From DASXYG01 sp036502625 (GTDB taxonomy: Bacteria > Actinomycetota > Actinomycetes > Streptosporangiales > Streptosporangiaceae): a stretch of DNA of 46,683 bases. The notes beneath the pieces are model-generated. The model was not told the DNA's origin. It made no database searches and saw only the letters and a list, made by a program, of their open reading frames with translations. Position numbers and translations under genes: made by a program. Positions 7,646-14,940 of the stretch are shown here, piece by piece (position 1 is the first letter of the stretch; every line of letters begins with the position of its first letter). The stretch lies in assembly GCA_036502625.1 (NCBI GenBank), contig DASXYG010000090.1, forward strand, positions 1 through 46,683. Direction: 5' to 3'.

Positions 7646-8080
7646 ATGTTTCCGCCGGACCACCTGACCGCGCCGCAACTGGTGCTGGCGGGCGGCCATG
7701 CCGGCATGCTGAGCGTCATCGAGTCGGCCGAGCGCGCGCCGCTGGTGGCGCCGGCCTGGTACAGCTACGACCCCGGCGGCGTCGTCAGGTTCACCACCGA
7801 GCCCGACACCCGCGCCCTGGAGGCGGTGCGCCGCTCGGGGCGGGCGACCCTCTCCGTCCAGGACGCGTACGGGTTCGTGGCGGTCGAGGGGACCATGCTG
7901 ATCTCCGAGCCGACCGACCCCGCGGAGTTCCGGCAGTGGGCCGTGTGGTGCCTCGGCGCTGACCTGGGGGAGCGCTACTACCGGTCGGCGGAGGACGCCC
8001 TGGAGTGGATGACGACCGTACGTCTCGTCCCGCAGGTCTGGCACGGCCGCGCCGCGGCGTTCGACGCGTCGCGCTGCTGA
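7646..8080 (+). CDS. Pyridoxamine-5'-phosphate-oxidase-like split-barrel flavoprotein
   Basis: A 144-residue protein. The order of strands (APLVAPAWYSYDPGGVVRFTTE, SGRATLSVQDAYGFVAVEGTMLI, then AEDALEWMTTVRLVPQVWHG) matches the FMN/F420-binding split barrel of the PPOX class. Members of this length in actinobacteria are often F420-dependent reductases or flavin-binding proteins; which cofactor is used cannot be read here. ATG 7646 follows a GAGGGG site. A TACGGT hexamer at 7552-7557 may be its -10 element. It is flanked by unrelated genes on both sides and appears monocistronic. Confidence 0.75.
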   Translation: MFPPDHLTAPQLVLAGGHAGMLSVIESAERAPLVAPAWYSYDPGGVVRFTTEPDTRALEAVRRSGRATLSVQDAYGFVAVEGTMLISEPTDPAEFRQWAVWCLGADLGERYYRSAEDALEWMTTVRLVPQVWHGRAAAFDASRC

Positions 8081-8122
8081 GGCCGGACACGGGAAAGGCG
8101 GGACGCGGCCGGTCGCGCGGTG

Positions 8123-8134
8123 CAGGATGGGCGG
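8123..8134 (+). promoter_or_regulatory. Leaderless promoter of the 8135 gene, shared 16-mer with the VOC gene
   Basis: CAGGAT (8123-8128) lies 6 bases before GTG 8135. The surrounding 16-mer GGTGCAGGATGGGCGG (8119-8134) is repeated exactly at 7055-7070 just upstream of the VOC gene, so both may use the same promoter type. Confidence 0.45.
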
Positions 8135-8977
8135 GTGAACTGGGGCTACGCCGGGGCGCTCGGGGCCGCGGTCTTCTACGGGTCGGCGTCGGTGCTGCAG
8201 GCCGTGGGCGCGCGGCGGGTGCGCCACGGCGCCGGGCTCGACCCGCGGGTGCTCGCCCGCGTGGCCGTGCAGTGGCCGTTCCTCGCCGGGGTGGGGCTCG
8301 ACCTCCTCGGGTTCGTGATGTCGCTGGTGGCGCTGCGGTTCCTGCCGCTGTTCGCGGTGCAGGCGGCCATCGCGGCGAACCTCGCGGTGACGGCGCTGCT
8401 GGCCTCGGCGATGCTGCGCGTACGGCTGCGCGGCCGCGAGTGGGCGTCGGTGGGGTGCGTGTGCGCCGGGCTCGCGCTACTGGGGGTGACGGCCGCGCCC
8501 GAGGCGCCCGTCTCGCCGGGTCCGGTCTTCGGGTTCGTGCTGCTGGGCGTCGCGGTGCTGGTGGTGGCCGCGGCGGTGGCGGTCGCGCCGCGGCGGTGGG
8601 CGGCGCCGGTGCTGGGCGCGCTGGCCGGGCTGGGGTTCGGCCTGACGTCCGTGGCGGTGCGCGTCATCCCGGACCTCGCGTTCCCCGCGCTGCTGCGCAC
8701 GCCCGCGACGTACGTCGTGGCCATCGGCGGGCTGACCGGGCTGATGTGCCTGACCTCGGCGTTCCAGCGCGGCTCGGTGACCGCGGTGACGGGGACGATG
8801 GTGGCGGCGGAGACGCTGGCGCCGGCGCTGGTCGGGCTGCTGCTCCTCGGCGACCGGTCGCGCGCGGGGCTGGGCGCGCTCGCCACGGCCGGGTTCGTGC
8901 TGGCGGTGGCCGGCGCGGCGCTGCTGGCCCGCTTCGGGGAGCTGGAACCCGCGAGCCGCGAGGCGGACGCGTCCTAG
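8135..8977 (+). CDS. DMT/EamA-like multi-pass membrane transporter
   Basis: A 280-residue protein with nine to ten hydrophobic helices and a short polar tail, beginning GYAGALGAAVFYGSASVLQA. Two similar halves (one around AVQAAIAANLAVTALLASAM, the second around GSVTAVTGTMVAAETLAPAL) fit the drug/metabolite-transporter fold; many actinobacterial homologues are annotated only as DMT-family or hypothetical membrane proteins. GTG 8135 is preferred because of a CAGGAT hexamer 6 bases upstream; GTG 8120 would add five residues. The stop TAG overlaps the stop of the convergent sigma-factor gene: the CTAG at 8974-8977 ends both. Confidence 0.7.
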   Translation: MNWGYAGALGAAVFYGSASVLQAVGARRVRHGAGLDPRVLARVAVQWPFLAGVGLDLLGFVMSLVALRFLPLFAVQAAIAANLAVTALLASAMLRVRLRGREWASVGCVCAGLALLGVTAAPEAPVSPGPVFGFVLLGVAVLVVAAAVAVAPRRWAAPVLGALAGLGFGLTSVAVRVIPDLAFPALLRTPATYVVAIGGLTGLMCLTSAFQRGSVTAVTGTMVAAETLAPALVGLLLLGDRSRAGLGALATAGFVLAVAGAALLARFGELEPASREADAS

Positions 8978-10344
8978 TGCGATAAGAGGCTGATCGACCA
9001 GGACACCGGCACGGTGTGGCCCGCGCCGCCGCTGGACACGGTGACCGTGGTCCTCCCCGGGAGCTGCACGAGGCTGTTGCGGGCCAGGTGGACGGTGATG
9101 CGCGCGGTGCGGCCGGGGTCGACGGTGCCGCTGGAGTCCGACAGGGTCACCGCGGGCGACCCGCTGCTCGCGGTCCACGTCACGGGGCCGCCGTCGGCGG
9201 TGAGCGTGATGTCGGCGGCGCTCTTGTCGCCGCCGAGGCCGATCGTGCCGGGGCGTACGGTCAGGGCGCCGGCGCCGGGCAGCGGGGGTGAGCTGGGCTG
9301 CGCCCGGCCCGGCGGCACGGCGCCGCCGCGGGTCGGGTGCGCGCCCGGGGTGCGGCCCGTGGGGTGCGCGGACGGGGAGTGCGCGCGGCCGCCGGTGCCG
9401 TTGCGGCCGGCGCCGCCGGTGGGCAGGCCGACCGGGTGGCCGCCGTGCCCGGGGTCGCTGCCGGACGTGCGGGACGGGTCGGCCGTGGGGTTCGCCGGGG
9501 GCGTGCGCCACGAGGGGGCGGGGCGCCCGATGTCCGGTACGTCGCTGACGCCGCCGATGACGTTCAGCCCGACCGCCACCACGGCGAGGAACCCCGCGAG
9601 CGAGGCGCTGCCGACCGCGTAGCGCCGCGCCACCTGCGATGGGGCGTCCGGCTGGCGGGGCAGGCCGCTGGTGATCAGCCGCCCGCCGCGCGAGACGATC
9701 TGCGAGCGGTAGCGGGCGAGCTGCGGGTCGGCCGAGGTGTGCAGCACCCGGTCGCGCAGGGTGTCCGGCGGCGGCACGGCGGGCGACGCCCGCATCAGCT
9801 CCGCCGCCGACGGCACCGCGCCCTCGCCGCCGCCGATCTCGGCCGCCGCGGCGGTCTCGGCGCGGGTGCCGGCGCGTTCCACGCGGTGGCGGGCGCGGCG
9901 CTGGGTGACGCCGAGGGTGGTGGCCAGGGCGGCGCCGTCGATGTCGTGGCGCAGCGCCAGGGACAGGGCGTCGCGGTGCGTACGGTCCAGGGCGGCCAGC
10001 GCGGCGTGGGCCAGGCGGAGGAGGTCGTCATCGCCGGGCCGGGCCTCGGGGGCGGACCAGGCGTCGCGCCGCTGCGCCATTCCGCGGCGGCGGACCGCGG
10101 CGTAGAGCCAGGGGCGCAGTTGGCGGCGGTCGCGCATGCGCGCGGAGCGGCGCGCGGCGTCGATCAGGGCGTCGTGGACGATGTTGCGCGCGATGTGGAC
10201 ATCGGAGGTGAAGAGCAGGGCGTAGTCGTAAAGCCGCTCAGCGTAGATGTCGTAGACCTCGGCTAGGGCCGATTCGCCGCCGTCGGCCAGCTTCTTCAGC
10301 AGGCGCCGATCCGCGGTCGCATCGAATCGGGACCAATGGGTCAC
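8974..10344 (-). CDS. ECF-type sigma factor fused to a transmembrane segment and extracellular Ig-like domain
   Basis: 456 residues with three parts. Residues about 1-150 are sigma-70 region 2 (ALAEVYDIYAERLYDYALLF ... RRQLRPWLYAAVRRR) and region 4 (ALDRTHRDALSLALRHDIDG with helix-turn-helix GAALATTLGVTQRRARHRV). One hydrophobic helix follows (SASLAGFLAVVAVGLNVIGG). Then comes a long Pro/Gly/Ser/Thr-rich stretch and a C-terminal beta domain (TVRPGTIGLGGDKSAADITL ... GHTVPVSWSISLL) that looks like a BACON/Ig-type fold. A sigma factor tethered in this way may be held at the membrane until released or act as its own sensor. GTG 10344 has GGAGGGGGG upstream; ATG 10371 is the alternative. Divergent from lon. 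Confidence 0.78.
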   Translation of the reverse strand: MTHWSRFDATADRRLLKKLADGGESALAEVYDIYAERLYDYALLFTSDVHIARNIVHDALIDAARRSARMRDRRQLRPWLYAAVRRRGMAQRRDAWSAPEARPGDDDLLRLAHAALAALDRTHRDALSLALRHDIDGAALATTLGVTQRRARHRVERAGTRAETAAAAEIGGGEGAVPSAAELMRASPAVPPPDTLRDRVLHTSADPQLARYRSQIVSRGGRLITSGLPRQPDAPSQVARRYAVGSASLAGFLAVVAVGLNVIGGVSDVPDIGRPAPSWRTPPANPTADPSRTSGSDPGHGGHPVGLPTGGAGRNGTGGRAHSPSAHPTGRTPGAHPTRGGAVPPGRAQPSSPPLPGAGALTVRPGTIGLGGDKSAADITLTADGGPVTWTASSGSPAVTLSDSSGTVDPGRTARITVHLARNSLVQLPGRTTVTVSSGGAGHTVPVSWSISLLSH

Positions 10345-10509
10345 GACTTGCCCCCCTCCGGACGACGCCATTGTCCCGAGTCCGCCGTCCGCCTGTCGCG
10401 CGAACACGGCGATTGCGTCCGGGCCTGGCCAAAAAACCGTACAGGTACGCGGATTTCGCGCGCTCGCTGAGGGCGAACACCGTACGGAAACAAAACGGGC
10501 CGCTTCTTT

Positions 10510-10530
10510 CTTGAGTGAGATTGACTCAAC
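10510..10530 (+). promoter_or_regulatory. HAIR element (HspR operator) upstream of lon
   Basis: CTTGAGT-N7-ACTCAAC, one base from the HspR consensus CTTGAGT-N7-ACTCAAG, ends 15 bases before the lon start. HspR repression of lon through HAIR is established in Streptomyces, so heat-shock control can be expected here. The hspR-dnaK operon is not in the window. Confidence 0.85.
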
Positions 10531-10545
10531 CTTCGCCTTGAGGAT

Positions 10546-12963
10546 GTGGACGCTTTGAGTGAGAACCTCACGCTCCCCGTGCTGCCGGCCGATGACGCGG
10601 TGGTGCTGCCGGGCATGGTCGTGCCCGTGGACCTCGACGCGGCCGAGGCGCGGGCGGCCGTCGAGGCGGCGCGCGCGGCCGCCGACCCCTCTGGGCCCGG
10701 CATCAGGTCCACCGGGAAGCCGCGTGTGCTCGTGGTGCCGCGCCTGGACGGCAAGTACGGCGCGGTGGGCACGCTCGGTGTTGTGGAGCAGATCGGCCGG
10801 CTGCCGAGCGGCGAGCGCGCCGCGGTCGTGCGCGGCATTTCCCGTATGCGCATCGGGGCGGGCGCGGCCGGCCCCGGCGCGGCCCTGTGGGTGGAGGCGT
10901 CGGGCGTCGACGAGCCCCCGGCCACCGGCCGCGCCCGTGAGCTGGCCAAGGAGTACAAGGCCCTGGCCACCACCATGTTGCAGAAGCGCGAGGCGTGGCA
11001 GCTCGTCGACGCCCTGGCCCAGTTGGAGGACCCCGGCGCGCTGGCCGACCAGGCCGGCTACGCGCCGTACCTGACCGCGGCGCAGAAGGCCGAGCTGCTC
11101 GACGCCATCGACCCGGCGGAGCGGCTGGAGAAGCTGATCGCCTGGACGAAGGACCACATCGCCGAGGAGGACGTCGCGGAGACCATCCGCAAGGACGTCA
11201 CCGACGGCATGGAGAAGACGCAGCGCGAGTTCCTGCTGCGCCGCCAGCTCGAGGCGGTGCGCAAGGAGCTGGCCGAGCTGAACGGCGAGGCCGACGACGA
11301 GGACGACTACCGTGCCCGCGTCGAGTCCGCCGACCTCCCCGAGGACGTCCGCGACGCGGCGCTGAAGGAGATCGGCAAGCTGGAGCGGGCCGGCGACCAG
11401 AGCCCCGAGTCGGGCTGGATCCGCACCTGGCTCGACACCGTCCTCGAACTGCCGTGGAACGAGCGCAGCGAGGAGACTCAGCGACTCACGGCCGCGCGCG
11501 CCGTGCTCGACGCCGACCACGCGGGGCTGGACGACGTGAAGGAGCGCATCGTCGAGTACCTGGCCGTACGGGCGCGGCGCGCGGAGCGCGGGCTCGGCGT
11601 TATCGGCGGGCGGCGCTCGGGCGCGGTGCTGGCGCTGGCCGGGCCGCCCGGGGTCGGCAAGACGTCGCTCGGCGAGTCGGTGGCGCGCGCCACCGGGCGG
11701 AAGTTCGTCCGGGTCGCGCTCGGCGGTGTCCGCGACGAGGCGGAGATCCGCGGCCACCGGCGTACGTACGTCGGCGCGCTGCCCGGCCGCATCGTGCGGG
11801 CCATCAAGGAGGCCGGCTCGATGAACCCGGTCGTGCTGCTCGACGAGGTCGACAAGCTCGGCGCCGACTTCCGCGGCGACCCGGCCGCGGCGCTGCTGGA
11901 GGTCCTCGACCCGGCGCAGAACCACACGTTCCGCGACCACTACCTGGAGGTCGAGCTCGACCTGTCCGACGTGCTGTTCCTGGCCACCGCGAACGCCGCG
12001 GAGGCCATCCCGGAGCCGCTGCTCGACCGCATGGAGGTGGTGCGCCTCGACGGCTACACCGAGCCGGAGAAGGTCACCATCGCCCGCGACCACCTGCTCC
12101 CGCGGCAGTTGGAGCGCGCCGGGCTGACCACCGACGACGTGCTGCTGACCGACGCGGCGCTGTCCCGGCTGGCCGCCGAGTACACCCGCGAGGCGGGCGT
12201 GCGCGGCCTCGAACGGTCCATCGCGCGGGTGCTGCGCAAGGTCGCGGCCCGTACGGAGCTGGGCGAGGTCAGCGGCGCCGTCACGATTGACGCGGACGAC
12301 CTGCCCGACTACCTCGGGCGGCCGCGCCATGTCCCGGAGACCGAGCTGCCGGGCGAGAGCCGCCGTACGGCGGTGCCCGGCGTGGCCACCGGGCTCGCGG
12401 TCACCGGCGCGGGCGGCGACGTGCTGTTCGTCGAGGCGTCCCTGGCCGGGCGCGGCACCGGAGAGTCGGGTGTCACGCTGACCGGGCAGCTCGGCGACGT
12501 CATGAAGGAGTCGGCGCGGATCGCGCTGTCCTACCTCCGCTCGCGCGGCGCCGACCTGGGGCTGCCCGTGGGCGAGCTGGCCGAGCGCGGCGTCCACGTG
12601 CACGTTCCCGCGGGCGCGGTGCCCAAGGACGGGCCGAGCGCCGGCGTCACGATGACCACCGCGCTCGCGTCGCTGCTCTCCGGCCGCCCCGTGCGCGCGG
12701 ACGTGGCGATGACCGGCGAGGTGTCGCTGACCGGGCGGGTGCTGCCGATCGGCGGGGTGAAGCAGAAGCTGCTCGCCGCCGACCGCGCGGGGCTCGGCAC
12801 CGTCTTGATCCCGGCCCGCAACGAGCCGGACCTCGACGACGTGCCGGCCGAGGTGCGCGAGCGGCTGGACATCCACCTGGTGGCCGACGTCGCGGACGTC
12901 CTCGACCTGGCCCTCGAGGCCGCCGAGGTGCCGGGCGAGCTGCCGGAGCCCGCCGTGGCGTGA
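10546..12963 (+). CDS. lon: ATP-dependent Lon protease
   Basis: An 805-residue LonA-type protease that degrades misfolded and regulatory proteins in the cytoplasm as a hexamer. In order: the N-terminal substrate domain (LPVLPADDAVVLPGMVVPV), a coiled region, the AAA+ module with Walker A GPPGVGKTS and Walker B PVVLLDEVDKLG, and the protease domain. The Ser-Lys dyad is Ser698 in KDGPSAG and Lys741 in GGVKQKLLAA, 43 apart as in E. coli (679/722). The start is uncertain: GTG 10546 has GAGG very close, while TTG 10555 has AGGA at a better distance and would remove three residues. The HspR-type operator at 10510-10530 predicts heat induction; a 15-bp hairpin follows. Confidence 0.96.
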   Translation: MDALSENLTLPVLPADDAVVLPGMVVPVDLDAAEARAAVEAARAAADPSGPGIRSTGKPRVLVVPRLDGKYGAVGTLGVVEQIGRLPSGERAAVVRGISRMRIGAGAAGPGAALWVEASGVDEPPATGRARELAKEYKALATTMLQKREAWQLVDALAQLEDPGALADQAGYAPYLTAAQKAELLDAIDPAERLEKLIAWTKDHIAEEDVAETIRKDVTDGMEKTQREFLLRRQLEAVRKELAELNGEADDEDDYRARVESADLPEDVRDAALKEIGKLERAGDQSPESGWIRTWLDTVLELPWNERSEETQRLTAARAVLDADHAGLDDVKERIVEYLAVRARRAERGLGVIGGRRSGAVLALAGPPGVGKTSLGESVARATGRKFVRVALGGVRDEAEIRGHRRTYVGALPGRIVRAIKEAGSMNPVVLLDEVDKLGADFRGDPAAALLEVLDPAQNHTFRDHYLEVELDLSDVLFLATANAAEAIPEPLLDRMEVVRLDGYTEPEKVTIARDHLLPRQLERAGLTTDDVLLTDAALSRLAAEYTREAGVRGLERSIARVLRKVAARTELGEVSGAVTIDADDLPDYLGRPRHVPETELPGESRRTAVPGVATGLAVTGAGGDVLFVEASLAGRGTGESGVTLTGQLGDVMKESARIALSYLRSRGADLGLPVGELAERGVHVHVPAGAVPKDGPSAGVTMTTALASLLSGRPVRADVAMTGEVSLTGRVLPIGGVKQKLLAADRAGLGTVLIPARNEPDLDDVPAEVRERLDIHLVADVADVLDLALEAAEVPGELPEPAVA

Positions 12964-12978
12964 CCGCCGCGCACGCGA

Positions 12979-13012
12979 CCGTGCCCGTCCCCGTCAGCGG
13001 GGGCGGGCACGG
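12979..13012 (+). terminator. Strong hairpin terminator of lon
   Basis: A 15-bp stem (12979-12993 with 12998-13012, one G-T wobble) closes on the four-base loop TCAG, 15 bases after the lon stop. There is no U-tract beyond TTC, as is usual for actinobacterial terminators. Confidence 0.8.
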
Positions 13013-13046
13013 CGTTCTCCCCGTACGTTCGCGCTGGTCGGCAGGG

Positions 13047-13091
13047 GTGTAATCCATCTGTAAGCGGACGGAAAGTCCCGGATCGTAGGGT
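13047..13091 (+). promoter_or_regulatory. Promoter of the 13148 gene with 11-bp-phased GTAA repeats
   Basis: A TAGGGT -10 hexamer (13086-13091) lies 56 bases before the gene. Upstream, GTGTAA (13047), CTGTAA (13058) and CGGAAA (13069) recur at exact 11-bp steps, a layout used by OmpR/PhoB-family regulators. The sequence differs from the CACAG repeats found elsewhere in the window. Confidence 0.45.
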
Positions 13092-13147
13092 TCTGCCGAC
13101 CGCGCCGGGTGGATCCCGGCGCGGCGGCTCACCGTGGAGGACCGGAC

Positions 13148-13711
13148 ATGAGCACTGCCGCCGGGCGTCCGGCGCCGCCCGTGCCGCCGCAGGACGTGAC
13201 GGAGACCGCGGCACGGCTGGGATTCGGCGAGCCGCGCGACGCGCGCCAGGACGCCTCGCCGCGCGTCTCCGGCGGCATCGGCTGCGGCGGCGCGATCGTC
13301 TGCCTGCTGCTGCTGATCGGCCTCGCCGCGATCACGTCGCACCTGTCGATCTTCTCGTGGGCGTACTCCCTCCTGCACGCCGTCGGGATCGGCCTGCTGA
13401 TCGCGGGCGCGTCGCTGGCCATCTTCGGCTTCCGCGGCCTGGCCGGCGGCTCCCGGTCCAACTTCCTGTACGCCGGGGGCATCGTGCACCGCCACCGCTC
13501 CAAGATCACCGCGGTGGCCTGGCGGGACGCGGTGCGGATGCGGCCCGTGCGCGGCAAGCAGCGCGGCAGCGAGGGCAAGGTGCTCGCGTACGTCCTCCAG
13601 GCCCGCGACGGCGCGTCGTTCCCCGTGGTCGTGGCCGCCAAGGACGGCCGCGACCCGTTTCTCGACCAGGTCATCGACGCCGTGCGGAGCAACGGCGGCG
13701 TCGTCGAGTAG
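13148..13711 (+). CDS. Membrane protein with two helices and a PH-like cytoplasmic tail
   Basis: 187 residues, not assigned to a named family. Residues about 1-40 are a Pro/Ala-rich polar region. A glycine-rich hydrophobic pair follows (GGAIVCLLLLIGLAAI and LLHAVGIGLLIAGASLAIFG). The C-terminal half (SNFLYAGGIVHRHRSKITAV, AWRDAVRMRPVRG, VLAYVLQARDGASFPVVV, DPFLDQVIDAV) has the strand pattern of bacterial PH-like domains such as those of 'DUF6585'-type proteins, which I mention only as a likeness. ATG 13148 has GGAGG 7 bases upstream. It is followed at 10 bases by another small membrane protein gene, so the two form an operon. Confidence 0.65.
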   Translation: MSTAAGRPAPPVPPQDVTETAARLGFGEPRDARQDASPRVSGGIGCGGAIVCLLLLIGLAAITSHLSIFSWAYSLLHAVGIGLLIAGASLAIFGFRGLAGGSRSNFLYAGGIVHRHRSKITAVAWRDAVRMRPVRGKQRGSEGKVLAYVLQARDGASFPVVVAAKDGRDPFLDQVIDAVRSNGGVVE

Positions 13712-13721
13712 AGGAGACCGC

Positions 13722-14057
13722 ATGACCCAGCCGCCGCCGGAGCCGCAGCCGCAGGTGCCACCCCAGGCACCGCCGCAGCAGGGCCCGGCCGACCCGCCGC
13801 CGTACGCGGCGCCGGCACCGCCGCCGTACGCCGCCGGCGGCGTCGACCAGCGCGCCCTCTGGGAGAAGAAGGGCATGCGCGGCCTCATCGTGGGCGCCCT
13901 GTGGTTCGTCGCCGGCCTGCTGATCACGCTCTACACGTACGGCCAGGCGTCGTCGTCGGGCTTCGGCGGCGTGTACATCGTCGCGTGGGGCCCGATGGCG
14001 TACGGCGCGTTCCGGCTGGTCTACGGCGGCTACCTGATCAGCAAGGCGAAGCGGTAG
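13722..14057 (+). CDS. Small proline-rich membrane protein
   Basis: 111 residues. The first 45 are Pro/Gln/Ala-rich (QPPPEPQPQVPPQ, PPPYAAPAPPPYAA); two hydrophobic helices follow (GLIVGALWFVAGLLITLYTY and IVAWGPMAYGAFRLVYGGYLI) with a basic end SKAKR. This resembles the proline-rich-tailed two-helix proteins common beside signalling genes in actinomycetes; no function is known to me. ATG 13722 follows a GAGGAG site 10 bases after the preceding stop. The downstream channel gene has its own promoter, so the operon probably ends here. Confidence 0.7.
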   Translation: MTQPPPEPQPQVPPQAPPQQGPADPPPYAAPAPPPYAAGGVDQRALWEKKGMRGLIVGALWFVAGLLITLYTYGQASSSGFGGVYIVAWGPMAYGAFRLVYGGYLISKAKR

Positions 14058-14071
14058 CCGTACCCCGGCCC

Positions 14072-14107
14072 TTGGTCCGCGGGGAGCCCGGTTTGTAGGG
14101 TTCTGCG
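14072..14107 (+). promoter_or_regulatory. Leaderless promoter of the channel gene
   Basis: TTGGTC (14072-14077), an 18-base spacer and TAGGGT (14096-14101) form a good promoter. TAGGGT ends 6 bases before GTG 14108, so transcription should begin at or next to the start codon. Confidence 0.6.
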
Positions 14108-14923
14108 GTGTCCTTCCCTCGTGCCCGGCTGCGGCGGTTCGTCGACGCGCCGTGGTTCTCCCGGTTCGTCATCGCGGTGATCATCGCCAACGCGATCGAC
14201 CTTGGGGTGATCGCGGCGGTCGAACCGCACGGCACCGCGGCGGGGGTGGCCCACGCGGTGGACGTCGTCGCCGTCGCGGTCTTCACCGCCGAGATGGCGC
14301 TGAAGCTGGCCGCGTACGGGCGCGGCTTCTTCCGCGACCCGTGGAACCTGTTCGACCTGCTCATCGTGGCCGTCGCGCTGGTGCCGGCGACGGAGACCTT
14401 CTCCGTGCTGCGGGCCCTGCGGATCCTGCGCGCGCTGCGGCTGGTGTCCGCGGTGCCGAGCATGCGGCGCGTGGTGTCCGCGCTGCTGGCGGCGATCCCG
14501 GGGCTGCTGTCCATCCTCGGCCTCGTGGTGCTGGTGCTGTACACCGGCGCGGTGATCGGCGTGCACCTGTTCTCCGACGTCGCGGAGTACTTCGGCTCGA
14601 TGAGCCGGGCGCTGTACACGATGTTCAAGCTGCTGACGGTGGAGGGGTGGCCGGACATCTCCGACGCCGTGCTCGACCGCCACCCGTCGGGCTGGATCTT
14701 CTTCGTCGTCTACATCGTGATCTGCGCGTTCATCATGCTGAACCTGCTGATCGGCGTGATCGTGTCGACCATGGAGCGCGACCTCAACGCCGACCGGTGG
14801 GCCGAGGACCAGCGGCTGGAGGACGCGCAGCACGAGGCCGTCATGACCGAGCTGCGCGGCCTGCGCGCGGAGGTGGCCGAGCTGCGGGCGCAGGCCGGTA
14901 ACGGTGCGGGCGCCGCGAAATAG
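14108..14923 (+). CDS. Single-domain voltage-gated cation channel (NaChBac/BacNav-like) with TVEGW filter
   Basis: 271 residues in the six-helix layout of homotetrameric bacterial sodium/calcium channels. S4 carries four arginines at three-residue steps (Arg102, 105, 108, 111 in VLRALRILRALRLV). The pore loop FKLLTVEGWPDI (Thr177-Trp181) aligns with the TLESW selectivity filter of NaChBac. Glu179 is kept but Ser is replaced by Gly180, a change that, in CavMr from Meiothermus as I recall, goes with calcium selectivity. S6 (IVICAFIMLNLLIGVIVSTM) is followed by a charged coiled coil (RLEDAQHEAVMTELRGLRAE) as expected for tetramer assembly. The Ser/Thr kinase gene begins 17 bases after the stop. 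Ion selectivity is inference. Confidence 0.85.
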   Translation: MSFPRARLRRFVDAPWFSRFVIAVIIANAIDLGVIAAVEPHGTAAGVAHAVDVVAVAVFTAEMALKLAAYGRGFFRDPWNLFDLLIVAVALVPATETFSVLRALRILRALRLVSAVPSMRRVVSALLAAIPGLLSILGLVVLVLYTGAVIGVHLFSDVAEYFGSMSRALYTMFKLLTVEGWPDISDAVLDRHPSGWIFFVVYIVICAFIMLNLLIGVIVSTMERDLNADRWAEDQRLEDAQHEAVMTELRGLRAEVAELRAQAGNGAGAAK

Positions 14924-14927
14924 GCGA

Positions 14928-14940
14928 TATCTTGCGCCGC
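14928..14940 (+). promoter_or_regulatory. Leaderless promoter of the Ser/Thr kinase gene
   Basis: TATCTT (14928-14933) lies 7 bases before ATG 14941, in the short gap after the channel gene. The kinase can thus be made independently of readthrough from the channel promoter. Confidence 0.45.

Noticed and set aside
10345..12876. Upstream extension of the sigma-factor frame through lon antisense
   Set aside because: The GTG at 10344 has a strong ribosome-binding site and the extension is antisense to lon.
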